A DNA stretch of 64,000 nucleotides from Planctomycetota bacterium (GTDB taxonomy: Bacteria > Planctomycetota > Phycisphaerae > Phycisphaerales > UBA5793): assembly GCA_963205185.1 (NCBI GenBank), contig CAUJHZ010000072.1:17703-81702 (forward strand), in the 5' to 3' direction. This document shows, piece after piece, positions 1-6,839 of the stretch. The notes beneath the pieces are model-generated. The model saw only the letters and a list, made by a program, of their open reading frames with translations, did no database searches and was not told the DNA's origin. A program made the position numbers and the translations under genes. Numbering within the stretch: position 1 is the first letter of the stretch; the number at the start of each line of letters is the position of its first letter.

Positions 1-1286
1 ATGACGGGCGCGCCAAAGAACAGGTGCCCCCAGAACGCGGCCTGTTCGTTCTCAGGCAGGCGCAGGCTCAGTTGCTGAATGAGCAGCGCCGCCGCGCCTC
101 CGACCACGACCAGCCAGACGCGACCGAGGTGGTATGGACGCGAGCGCACGCGCAGCGCCGCCAGCGGCGTGATGCGGGCGCACGACCAGGCCGGCAACAG
201 CGCGCCCGCCAGGCCAGCGAGAATCGCCGCGCCCAGCGCGATAGCCAGCGGACCCATGCCGATCACCAGCCCGGCGCGGAGGTACGAGTTGAAGATAAGT
301 GAGAACAACAGCGACCACAGCAAGCCCAGTGGCAGGCCGAGCAGTCCGCCGATGGCCCCGATGGCGGCGCCGACGAGCAGTTGCGAGCAGAAGATCGTCC
401 CTCGCGCGGCGCCGATGCACCGGAGCGTCGCCAGTTCGGTGATGCGCTGCGTGATGGCCGTTGTCAGGCCCGTGAGCACGATGAACGTGCAGCACAGGAA
501 CGCAAAGAGCACGGCGATGTAGCGCAGAATCTCCATGCCGCGCAGATTGCGATCGAGCCCGGCGCGTGCGATGTCCGAAGGCGTGAGTTCGGCCGGCGCC
601 TTGATCGAGGAGCCGCGCAGGCGGATGACGTCGTCGATCACCTCGCCGGGCTTGAGGACGATGTCCACCGACGTGATGCGCTCGGGATACCCGGCGATGT
701 CCTGAAACGCGTGAATGTCCAGGCGAAACTGCGGGTTCTGCAGCACGGCGAGGTTGACGCGCTTGTGGATGCCCACCAGCGTGAGATCGCGTTCGCGGCC
801 CCAGTCGCCGATGCGAATAGTGTCGCCGACCTCGGCCTCGAGCAGATCGGCCACGCGCGGGTCGAAGATGACCTCGTCGGGCGATTGCGCCATGCGGCCG
901 GCGACGAATTCGAGCGGGCGCACGTCGTTCTCGCGCTGCAGATCGATGCCGATGCCTTCAAAGAGGCCGTCCATCTCGTTGCGCAGATTCTGCACTGCAA
1001 CGGTGGAGACGAGTTGCGGCGTGGCGAATGCGACTTCGGGCCACGCCGCGGCCTGCTCGACCATGATCTCGGGTAAGCGCCCGCCGGACTGGTGGCGCAC
1101 GTACATGTCGGCGCTGCCGAGCATGTCTTCCATGGCGTCGCGCAGCGAAGCAGAGAGCGAGTCGAGCGACGTGGAGACGACCACGACCAGGCTCGTGGCC
1201 AGCGCGACGGCGAGCAGCAGCAGCGTGGTGCGCCCGGGCCTGGCCCAGAGACTGTTGATGCCGATTTGCCAGGAGGCCCGGAGCAT
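1..1286 (-). CDS. ABC transporter permease, FtsX/MacB type (partial, C-terminus off left edge)
   Basis: Permease half of an ABC exporter, predicted in the inner membrane and working with the ATPase encoded just upstream. From an ATG at 1286, 428 codons are visible before the window edge, so the C-terminus is missing. One N-terminal membrane helix (about residues 18-38) is followed by a large extracytoplasmic domain (about 40-265). The FtsX-type membrane core then begins, with the characteristic stretch ELATLRCIGAARG near residue 305 just after a helix, and two more helices follow. This layout matches permeases that handle lipoproteins, peptides or macrolides; the substrate cannot be read from sequence. 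The start lies 39 nt after the ATPase stop; a TTG at 1301 in the same frame is an alternative. The call relies on the ATPase neighbour and the FtsX-like pattern. Confidence 0.85.
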   Translation of the reverse strand, partial: MLRASWQIGINSLWARPGRTTLLLLAVALATSLVVVVSTSLDSLSASLRDAMEDMLGSADMYVRHQSGGRLPEIMVEQAAAWPEVAFATPQLVSTVAVQNLRNEMDGLFEGIGIDLQRENDVRPLEFVAGRMAQSPDEVIFDPRVADLLEAEVGDTIRIGDWGRERDLTLVGIHKRVNLAVLQNPQFRLDIHAFQDIAGYPERITSVDIVLKPGEVIDDVIRLRGSSIKAPAELTPSDIARAGLDRNLRGMEILRYIAVLFAFLCCTFIVLTGLTTAITQRITELATLRCIGAARGTIFCSQLLVGAAIGAIGGLLGLPLGLLWSLLFSLIFNSYLRAGLVIGMGPLAIALGAAILAGLAGALLPAWSCARITPLAALRVRSRPYHLGRVWLVVVGGAAALLIQQLSLRLPENEQAAFWGHLFFGAPV

Positions 1287-1325
1287 GATCGCCTCGAACA
1301 AACGTACCTGTCCCGTTTCTTGGAT

Positions 1326-2102
1326 TCAGTGATCGCCGTGATCGACGATCTGCTGGTAGCGCGCCGCCAGCCAGGCTGAGTCGTGTTGGCCGACGTCGAT
1401 CTCGTCGGTCACCCGTCCGTCGCCGATGATGAACACGCGATGGCAATGCGCCGCGGCGGCCGGTTCGTGCGTGACCATCAGGATCGTGAGATCGCGCGTG
1501 CGCGCCATGGTTGCGAGCATCTCCCAGATGCGGCGGCTGGAGGTTGAATCGAGATTGCCGGTCGGCTCATCGGCAAAGAGTACGCGCGGCTCGAAGAGCA
1601 GGGCCCGGGCGATGGCGACGCGCTGCTGCTCGCCGCCGCTGAGCGCATCGGGCCGGTGGTTCATGCGCCCGCCCAGGCCGAGCGATTCGAGCAGTTCGCC
1701 AGCCCGTTGGCGCAGCCACGCCTCGGGCCGGCCGTCGAGCACGCCAGGCAGCATGACGTTGTCCAGCGCCGTCATCGTGCCCAGCAGGTTGAACTGCTGA
1801 AAGATGATGCCGATGCGCTGCCGGCGATACGAGGTGAGTTGGGCTTCGGACATGGCGTGCACCGCCTGCCCATCGATGAAGATCTCGCCCGCCGTCGGCC
1901 GGTCGAGCCCGGCGAGCAGGTGCAGCAACGTGCTCTTCCCCGAGCCGCTCGGGCCCATGATGCCGACGAACCCGCCGCCGCGTATCGACAGGCTCACATC
2001 CGCGAGCGCTTCAACGCGCTCGGCGCCGGAGTTGTAGACCTTGCGCAAGCCGCGCACGTCGATGAGCGCGGGCGCCTCGATCGCGGCCGGAGCCGGGTTC
2101 AC
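1326..2102 (-). CDS. ABC transporter ATP-binding protein, LolD/MacB family
   Basis: Cytoplasmic ATPase that should energise the FtsX-type permease encoded immediately downstream. At 258 residues it has the usual length. Walker A (GPSGSGKST) is at about residues 50-58, the Q-loop near 102, the signature LSGGEQQR at 154-161 and Walker B with the catalytic Glu (VLFADEPTGNLD) at about 174-185. The spacing and the TGNLD extension are typical of the LolD/MacB/FtsE group rather than nutrient importers. The GTG start at 2102 overlaps the gcvH stop in a GTGA arrangement, so translation is probably coupled to gcvH although the functions are unrelated. The exported substrate is unknown. Confidence 0.93.
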   Translation of the reverse strand: MNPAPAAIEAPALIDVRGLRKVYNSGAERVEALADVSLSIRGGGFVGIMGPSGSGKSTLLHLLAGLDRPTAGEIFIDGQAVHAMSEAQLTSYRRQRIGIIFQQFNLLGTMTALDNVMLPGVLDGRPEAWLRQRAGELLESLGLGGRMNHRPDALSGGEQQRVAIARALLFEPRVLFADEPTGNLDSTSSRRIWEMLATMARTRDLTILMVTHEPAAAAHCHRVFIIGDGRVTDEIDVGQHDSAWLAARYQQIVDHGDH

Positions 2103-2479
2103 GAGGGGTTCTTCTTGTCGTACTCGGCCTGCTCCATCAGCGATTTGAGCGGCGCGGCGTCGCTGACCTTGATGCGGCAGAGCCAGCCCGCTTCGTAGGG
2201 GTCGCGGTTGAGAATCGCCGGATCATCGGCCAGCGCCGCGTTGATTTCGACGATCTCGCCACCCACGGCAGAGTAAATCTCGCTGGTGGCCTTGACGGAT
2301 TCGACCTCGCCGATGGTGTCGCCAGCCTTGAGGGCCGTGCCGACAGGTTTGACTTCGACGTACGTGACGTCGGTGAGTTCATCGACCGCGAATTTTGAGA
2401 TGCCGAGAGTGACGACATCGCCATCGAGTTTGTGCCACTCGTGCGATTCGCTGTAACGGCGGTCGGCGGGACTGGACAT
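2099..2479 (-). CDS. gcvH: Glycine cleavage system H protein
   Basis: Small lipoyl carrier that shuttles the aminomethyl group of glycine between the P, T and L proteins of the glycine cleavage complex; it can also serve as a lipoate relay. Length (126 residues) and fold pattern are standard. The lipoylated lysine is K63 within ESVKATSEIYS, followed by the conserved GEIVEIN segment and a C-terminal GWLCRIKV. An AGGAG lies about 11 nt upstream of the ATG. No gcvT or gcvP is visible here, but a dihydrolipoyl dehydrogenase (L-protein candidate) is encoded about 31 kb away at 33180-34643. It sits at the head of a three-gene minus-strand unit with the ABC exporter. Confidence 0.95.
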   Translation of the reverse strand: MSSPADRRYSESHEWHKLDGDVVTLGISKFAVDELTDVTYVEVKPVGTALKAGDTIGEVESVKATSEIYSAVGGEIVEINAALADDPAILNRDPYEAGWLCRIKVSDAAPLKSLMEQAEYDKKNPS

Positions 2480-2716
2480 GGTGGGCGGATCTCCTCAATC
2501 GTCATTCGCCGGGGGGCGTGCCGCCGGATCCGGGGCTTGGCTGTTGAGTTGGGCGGACGCCGGGTTCGGCCGGAATTCGAAAGACGTGATGGTAGCGCGG
2601 CGGCCCTGGGTTGGCCTGTGACATCGAAAAACCCGGTTTTCCACAACAATTGACTACCGAAAGTGGTGAATTAGCCGCAGGTTATGTGATAAGATGGGAA
2701 AAATCGGCGAGAACGG
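2480..2716. other. Intergenic stretch upstream of gcvH
   Basis: No credible coding frame on either strand. It is AT-richer than its surroundings and holds a short imperfect palindrome near 2623-2639. It must contain the gcvH promoter, but I could not pick a convincing -35/-10 pair on the minus strand. Confidence 0.5.
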
Positions 2717-2744
2717 TTGTCAATCCGTTTGGTTGCCGTATACT
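2717..2744 (+). promoter_or_regulatory. Predicted sigma-70 type promoter of the small RNA candidate
   Basis: TTGTCA at 2717-2722 and TATACT at 2739-2744 are separated by 16 nt, predicting a start near 2751. Among the best -35/-10 pairs seen in this window. Both strands are gene-free here. Confidence 0.6.
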
Positions 2745-2750
2745 ACGGAT

Positions 2751-2844
2751 GATTCAGGCTCAGCCCCTTTGGCGGGCTGGTTTTACCCAATTCGATCTTT
2801 CTCCCCTCCGCGCGTAGCCGGCTCTGTTTGGCTACGCGTTTTTT
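2751..2844 (+). ncRNA. Candidate small non-coding RNA with two hairpins
   Basis: A predicted promoter is followed within 100 nt by two hairpins and no open frame. Hairpin 1 pairs CAGCCC (2761-2766) with GGGCTG (2774-2779) and is trailed by a short U-run (2781-2784). Hairpin 2 is a 9-bp perfect stem (2811-2819 with 2830-2838) followed by six T. The product would be about 94 nt, or about 35 nt if hairpin 1 terminates. I do not recognise it: it lacks the conserved SRP RNA loop and is too short for 6S or tmRNA. An alternative is that the second hairpin simply insulates the downstream TIM-barrel gene, but no upstream plus-strand gene exists that would need a terminator. Confidence 0.5.
2811..2844 (+). 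terminator. Rho-independent terminator of the small RNA candidate
   Basis: Stem CGCGTAGCC/GGCTACGCG (2811-2819, 2830-2838) with a 10-nt loop and T6 at 2839-2844. A textbook intrinsic terminator on the plus strand. Confidence 0.8.
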
Positions 2845-2952
2845 ATTCGAAACCGGCGCTGAGCGGTTCCGATCGCGCCTCGGCAATGGCGGCCGCCGCG
2901 GTGGCACGGGCGGTGGAGGCGGCTAGACTGCCGCCCCACAAGCCCTGCACTC

Positions 2953-3879
2953 ATGCTCCTGACGCTCACTGCCCGATCCCTCGCTGCCCGTCTGAAAGCC
3001 CGCGGTCCTGCTGCGCTGCCGATGAGCGGATTGCCGAAATTCGCATTTCAGCAGACCGGCCTGCGGGGGCTGGTGCTCGACACGGTGCTGTTCAAGGGTT
3101 GGGGGCTCGACGAACTCGATGCGCTGCGCACCCAGGCCGACCAGGCCGGCTGTCCGTGCCTGCTGCTGCGTGAATCCGAGCCCACGCTGACGGGGGTGCC
3201 CGAAGGAGCCCTGTTTTCGGCGGCGCTCAAGCGGATCGACCTCGTGGCGCGGGCGGCGAATCGGCTGGGCTGCAACGCCCTGGCCATCCAGCCGCGCTGC
3301 ACCAAGACCGCCGCCGACGAGCGTGAATTCGACCTGCACACACTGTTCTTCCGCCGCGTGCTTGAACGCGTGGACCGGCTCGAACTCAACGTGCTCATCG
3401 AGCCGTCCAAGGACTGGATTGGCGAGCCCTCCTGGCTCATCGAACTCGTCAAGAAGGTCGGCGGGTTCCGCATCGGCACGCTGCCGAGCTTTGAAGCCGC
3501 CTGCCGAACGCAGGACTGCGTGGCGACGCTTCGCCAAACGGCGCCCTATGCGGGCGCGGTGCTGGCCAGTTTTGGCGATCACGACGTGGAGGCCCTCGGA
3601 CCGCTTGCCGATGAGCCCGAACCGCCGCCGGCGGACGATCAGGAAGAAGGCCCGGAGCCCGCGCCTCGCAAGACGACGAAGAAAACCACCCGCAAGAAGA
3701 CGTCGAAGAAGAAGCCGGGGGCAGAGAGCGAGCCTTCGCGACTGCCCGAGTGCATCGCTGCGTTGCGAGCCGTGGGCTACGAGCAGATACTTGCGTTGGA
3801 TTACCAGGGCGCAGGAGATGCGGTTCATGCCATCAACGCGGCGCGCCGGGGCATCGAAGCCATGCTGGAGACTGCCTGA
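2953..3879 (+). CDS. Sugar-phosphate isomerase/epimerase-like TIM-barrel protein with Lys-rich insert
   Basis: 308 residues. The first ~215 residues read as an AP-endonuclease-2/xylose-isomerase type TIM barrel, with alternating strands such as GLVLDTVL, CPCLLLRE, ALAIQPR and LNVLIEPS; the last barrel strand-helix unit (about 263-308, YEQILALDYQG) completes it. Between them lies a low-complexity insert: an acidic Pro/Glu run (about 218-238), then the basic run KTTKKTTRKKTSKKK (240-254), like histone-H1-type tails. No clear signal peptide, so probably cytoplasmic; the catalytic metal ligands are not certain. A TAGACT box at 2934-2939 sits 13 nt before the ATG and there is no obvious Shine-Dalgarno. 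The substrate is unknown. It precedes cmk by about 60 nt. Confidence 0.6.
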   Translation: MLLTLTARSLAARLKARGPAALPMSGLPKFAFQQTGLRGLVLDTVLFKGWGLDELDALRTQADQAGCPCLLLRESEPTLTGVPEGALFSAALKRIDLVARAANRLGCNALAIQPRCTKTAADEREFDLHTLFFRRVLERVDRLELNVLIEPSKDWIGEPSWLIELVKKVGGFRIGTLPSFEAACRTQDCVATLRQTAPYAGAVLASFGDHDVEALGPLADEPEPPPADDQEEGPEPAPRKTTKKTTRKKTSKKKPGAESEPSRLPECIAALRAVGYEQILALDYQGAGDAVHAINAARRGIEAMLETA

Positions 3880-3942
3880 GCGCCTCCTGCCGTTGCGAAT
3901 GCAACGGTGCACTACCGGGCGCGAAGCGTGATGGTCATGTCA

Positions 3943-4653
3943 ATGCCCGAGCACGTCATCATCACCATCGACGGTCCGGCCGGGACGGGCAAATCGACGA
4001 CCGCGCGGCTGCTGGCGAGCCGGCTCGAGCTGGAGTTCCTCGACACCGGCGCGATGTACCGCGCCGCGGCGGTGGTGGCGCTTGATCGCGGCGTGGACTT
4101 CGGCGACGGTCCGGGCGTGGCGCGAGCCGTGCACCAGGCCATGCTGCGCTTCGACTGGGCCGCCGACCCGCCGCGACTGCTCATCACCAGCCCGCATGAG
4201 CGCGACATCACCGAGCGGCTGCGCGATGCGGACATCACGCTGGGCTCCTCGATCGTGGCGCGCAGCCCGGAGGTCCGCGCGGTGCTGGTCGAGCAGCAGC
4301 GGCACATCGCTCAGGCGCATCCGAGGCTGGTGAGCGAAGGGCGCGACCAGGGGTCGGTTGTGTTTCCCGATGCGGCGGTGAAGTTCTTTCTTGATGCGTC
4401 GCCCGAAGCGCGGGCCCAGCGACGCGCGGATCAACTCCGCTCGGCAGGGCAGGAGGTCGATGAAGCGCGCCTGCTGCGGGAGATCATCGAGCGCGACGCC
4501 GCCGACCGCAACCGCGAGACCGGGCCGCTCATCATTCCCGACGACGCGATTGTCGTGGATACGACGCACCTGTCGCACGATCAGGTGCTGGCGCAGCTCG
4601 AGCAGCAGGTGCGGCAGCGCCTGGGGTCTCTGAACCGGGGGGTGGGCGGCTGA
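3943..4653 (+). CDS. cmk: Cytidylate kinase
   Basis: Phosphorylates CMP and dCMP with ATP in pyrimidine nucleotide salvage and recycling, in the cytoplasm. From the ATG at 3943 the protein has 236 residues, standard for the long-type enzyme. Walker A GPAGTGKST is at residues 11-19, followed by the family motif FLDTGAMYRA. The NMP-binding domain and a lid with DRNRETGPL complete it. The frame stays open upstream, with alternative ATGs at 3907, 3931 and 3937. 3943 was chosen because it gives the typical MPEHVIITIDGPAGTGK N-terminus. The stop overlaps the plsC start (TGATG), a coupling often seen between cmk and plsC in bacteria. Confidence 0.94.
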   Translation: MPEHVIITIDGPAGTGKSTTARLLASRLELEFLDTGAMYRAAAVVALDRGVDFGDGPGVARAVHQAMLRFDWAADPPRLLITSPHERDITERLRDADITLGSSIVARSPEVRAVLVEQQRHIAQAHPRLVSEGRDQGSVVFPDAAVKFFLDASPEARAQRRADQLRSAGQEVDEARLLREIIERDAADRNRETGPLIIPDDAIVVDTTHLSHDQVLAQLEQQVRQRLGSLNRGVGG

Positions 4654-5417
4654 TGTCGCTGCTGGAGCGGTATCGAATGCGCGACCCCGGCGTGCCACTG
4701 CCGCGCGTGGTGGCGTACGACATCTGCTGGTATGGCATTCGCACGTTTTTCACGCTGCTCTACGGCATGCGCGTATCGGGGCGCGAGCACATTCCGCCAC
4801 GCGGCGGGGTGCTGGTGGTCGCCAATCACCAGACGAACTTCGACCCGCCATTCATGGCCGTCGGCAGCCGCCGGCACTTTCACTTCGTCGCCAAGGTGCC
4901 GCTGTTCACGAACCCGGTGTTCGGCTGGCTCATCCGCACGTTCAACGCAATTCCCATCGATCAGAACAAGCCCGATGCGTCGTCGATCAAGACGACGATT
5001 GAGCATCTCCGTGCGGGGCGGATGGTGCTTATCTACCCGGAGGGCAGTCGCACGCACGACGGCGCGATGAACCCGTTCAAGTCGGGCGCTGCGCTGCTCA
5101 TCCGGCGCGCCAAGGTGCCGGTGCTGCCGATGGCGATCGAAGGCGCCTACGACGCCTGGCCGCGCGGCGCTTCGCCGAAGTGGCGCGGCCACATCCGCAT
5201 CAAGTTCGGACCGGTCGTGTCCTATGAAGAGCTTGCGGCGGCTGGTGGTTCGGGCATGCTCGATCTGCTCAGGATGCGCATCGACGCAATGCGCCTGCAA
5301 TTGCGCCACGAGATCCGCGTCGCTTCGCGAGGCCGCTGCCCGGCGCCGGGTCCGGGCGACTATGCATGCGATGATCCGATTCTTATGCGGATCCGCCAGC
5401 CCGATCCGGATCCCTGA
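4653..5417 (+). CDS. plsC: 1-acyl-sn-glycerol-3-phosphate acyltransferase (PlsC family)
   Basis: Transfers an acyl chain to lysophosphatidate to make phosphatidate, the second acylation of phospholipid synthesis, at the inner face of the membrane. The 254-residue protein has the catalytic HX4D block NHQTNFD (N58-D64) and the phosphate-binding YPEGSRT block (about 128-134). An FNAIPID motif lies between them, near 97-103. A hydrophobic N-terminal stretch (about 22-38) may anchor it. The start codon shares one base with the cmk stop, so the two are probably translated together. The C-terminal 30 residues are Arg- and Pro-rich and less conserved. Confidence 0.9.
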   Translation: MSLLERYRMRDPGVPLPRVVAYDICWYGIRTFFTLLYGMRVSGREHIPPRGGVLVVANHQTNFDPPFMAVGSRRHFHFVAKVPLFTNPVFGWLIRTFNAIPIDQNKPDASSIKTTIEHLRAGRMVLIYPEGSRTHDGAMNPFKSGAALLIRRAKVPVLPMAIEGAYDAWPRGASPKWRGHIRIKFGPVVSYEELAAAGGSGMLDLLRMRIDAMRLQLRHEIRVASRGRCPAPGPGDYACDDPILMRIRQPDPDP

Positions 5418-5438
5418 GACATCGCACCGCTGGACCCC

Positions 5439-6416
5439 TCATGCCGCGCGGCCGCGGCGTTTGCGCGGCTCGGGTGCGGCGGGTTCGGCGATGGCCTGCG
5501 AGAGTTGGGTTTCCGCTTGCCGCTGAATCTGCTCGTAGGTCAGCGTCGGGCCGATCTTGACTACCAGCATGCCCGCGATCTCCTGCACGCGCGTGGCCAC
5601 GGCGTCGAGCACCTGCTCGAGCAGGTCGCGGTCGATACCGGTCAGTTGAATGCACCGCGTGCGGCACTGCTCGATGTCGGCGACCGTCGCATCGCCGGCG
5701 AAGAGATCGGCGATGCACGCGCCTGCGGCGATCAGGTGCGGCAGATCGGGCGTCGTGAACGTGCCCACGGGAAGCGGCTGAGCATCGAGGTATTGGCGCA
5801 CCGCGCCGCTGAGAGCCTCCGGCAGGCCCCAGACGGCGAGCAGTTCGGCGGTGAGCACTGCGTGCGTCGCGCCCAGCACTTCCAACTCATCCTCGATCGT
5901 CCACCAGCCGGACTTTCGGCTCCGATCGAGCAGTGGCTGGAAAAGGTCAGGCGCGGTGAGGTAGCCGGCCACGACGCCGATGTTGTGCAGCAGGCCGGCG
6001 ACGAATGCATCTTCGCACAGCGGCCGGGCGGTCTTGGTCGCCAGCAGCCGGGCGGCGACCGCGGCCGTCAGCGCCTGGCGCCAGTACACGTCGTAGTTGA
6101 AGCAGCCGTCGCCTTGCGGCCGGCGGATCGCCTGCACGATGGAAAAACTCAGGGCCATAATGCGCAGTTTACGCATGCCCAGAAGTGTCGAGGCTTGCTT
6201 GATGGAGGTGATGCCCTTGGCGACGCCGAACAGCGGCGAGTTGATGACCTTGAGAATGCGCGCGGTGATTGCCGGGTCGTTCTGAATGACGTTGGCGAGT
6301 TGTTCGATGGTGCAGTCGGGTTGCTCAGTGAGCGAGAGCACTTCGAGAGCGACGCCGGGAAGCGACGGCAGGTTCTCGTTGGCTCGAAATCGATCAATGA
6401 TGGCGCGATGCGGCAT
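5439..6416 (-). CDS. HDOD domain protein
   Basis: Putative signalling protein of the HDOD class, a non-hydrolytic relative of the HD phosphodiesterases that often acts in two-component, c-di-GMP or stress pathways. The 325 residues read LPSLPGVALEVLSL near the N-terminus, then NDPAITARILKVINSPLFG and SIKQASTLLGM, all classic HDOD features, ending in a basic PRKRRGRAA tail. The ATG at 6416 has AGGAG about 8 nt upstream; a longer frame to 6539 exists but reads as low-quality sequence. It is convergent with plsC and divergent from the tRNA gene. Partner and signal are unknown. Confidence 0.85.
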   Translation of the reverse strand: MPHRAIIDRFRANENLPSLPGVALEVLSLTEQPDCTIEQLANVIQNDPAITARILKVINSPLFGVAKGITSIKQASTLLGMRKLRIMALSFSIVQAIRRPQGDGCFNYDVYWRQALTAAVAARLLATKTARPLCEDAFVAGLLHNIGVVAGYLTAPDLFQPLLDRSRKSGWWTIEDELEVLGATHAVLTAELLAVWGLPEALSGAVRQYLDAQPLPVGTFTTPDLPHLIAAGACIADLFAGDATVADIEQCRTRCIQLTGIDRDLLEQVLDAVATRVQEIAGMLVVKIGPTLTYEQIQRQAETQLSQAIAEPAAPEPRKRRGRAA

Positions 6417-6701
6417 GATCCACTCCTGTGCCTGCGTGTGCGGACCGGCCGCTGGCGACGGCGCGACTGCTCCAACTCGTATCGGCAGCCCACGCCCGCT
6501 GCTGAACGTCCGCGCAGCGGCCGGCGGCAACTTTGCCAATGGCTGCTTCTTAACCGGCCGCGTCCGCTGGGGCGTCCGATAGGGCCGGCAGGAGGCGGTG
6601 GTAGGGGAGCGGCGACGCCGGGCTGAAAAGTGCCGATTTGCCCCTCGGCTAGCCGCAAATCATTGATTGATTGCGGGGGGATGCTTACCGTCCCTCTTCG
6701 C

Positions 6702-6774
6702 GGTCGCGTAGCTCAGTTGGTAGAGCATCGGACTTTTAATCCGCAGGTCCTGGGTTCGAGTCCCAGCGCGACCA
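6702..6774 (+). tRNA. tRNA-Lys (anticodon TTT)
   Basis: A complete cloverleaf can be folded: acceptor GGTCGCG (6702-6708) pairs perfectly with CGCGACC (6767-6773) and A6774 is the discriminator. The D-arm GCTC/GAGC encloses AGTTGGTA. The anticodon loop CTTTTAA (6733-6739) carries TTT. The T-arm is CTGGG-TTCGAGT-CCCAG. CCA is not encoded. The outermost anticodon-stem pair is a mismatch (T with C), leaving four good pairs. Confidence 0.96.
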
Positions 6775-6839
6775 TTGGCGACCAGTCCCGGCCGGGCACA
6801 ACTCCGGGGCAGAGCGGCGAAGGGAGTCACGCCGGTTTC

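Noticed and set aside
6663..6690. Possible tRNA-Lys promoter TTGATT with TACCGT
   Set aside because: -10 hexamer too weak to list as a feature.
6630..6839. Upstream extension of the helicase frame
   Set aside because: It reads straight through the tRNA-Lys gene, so the real start is downstream.
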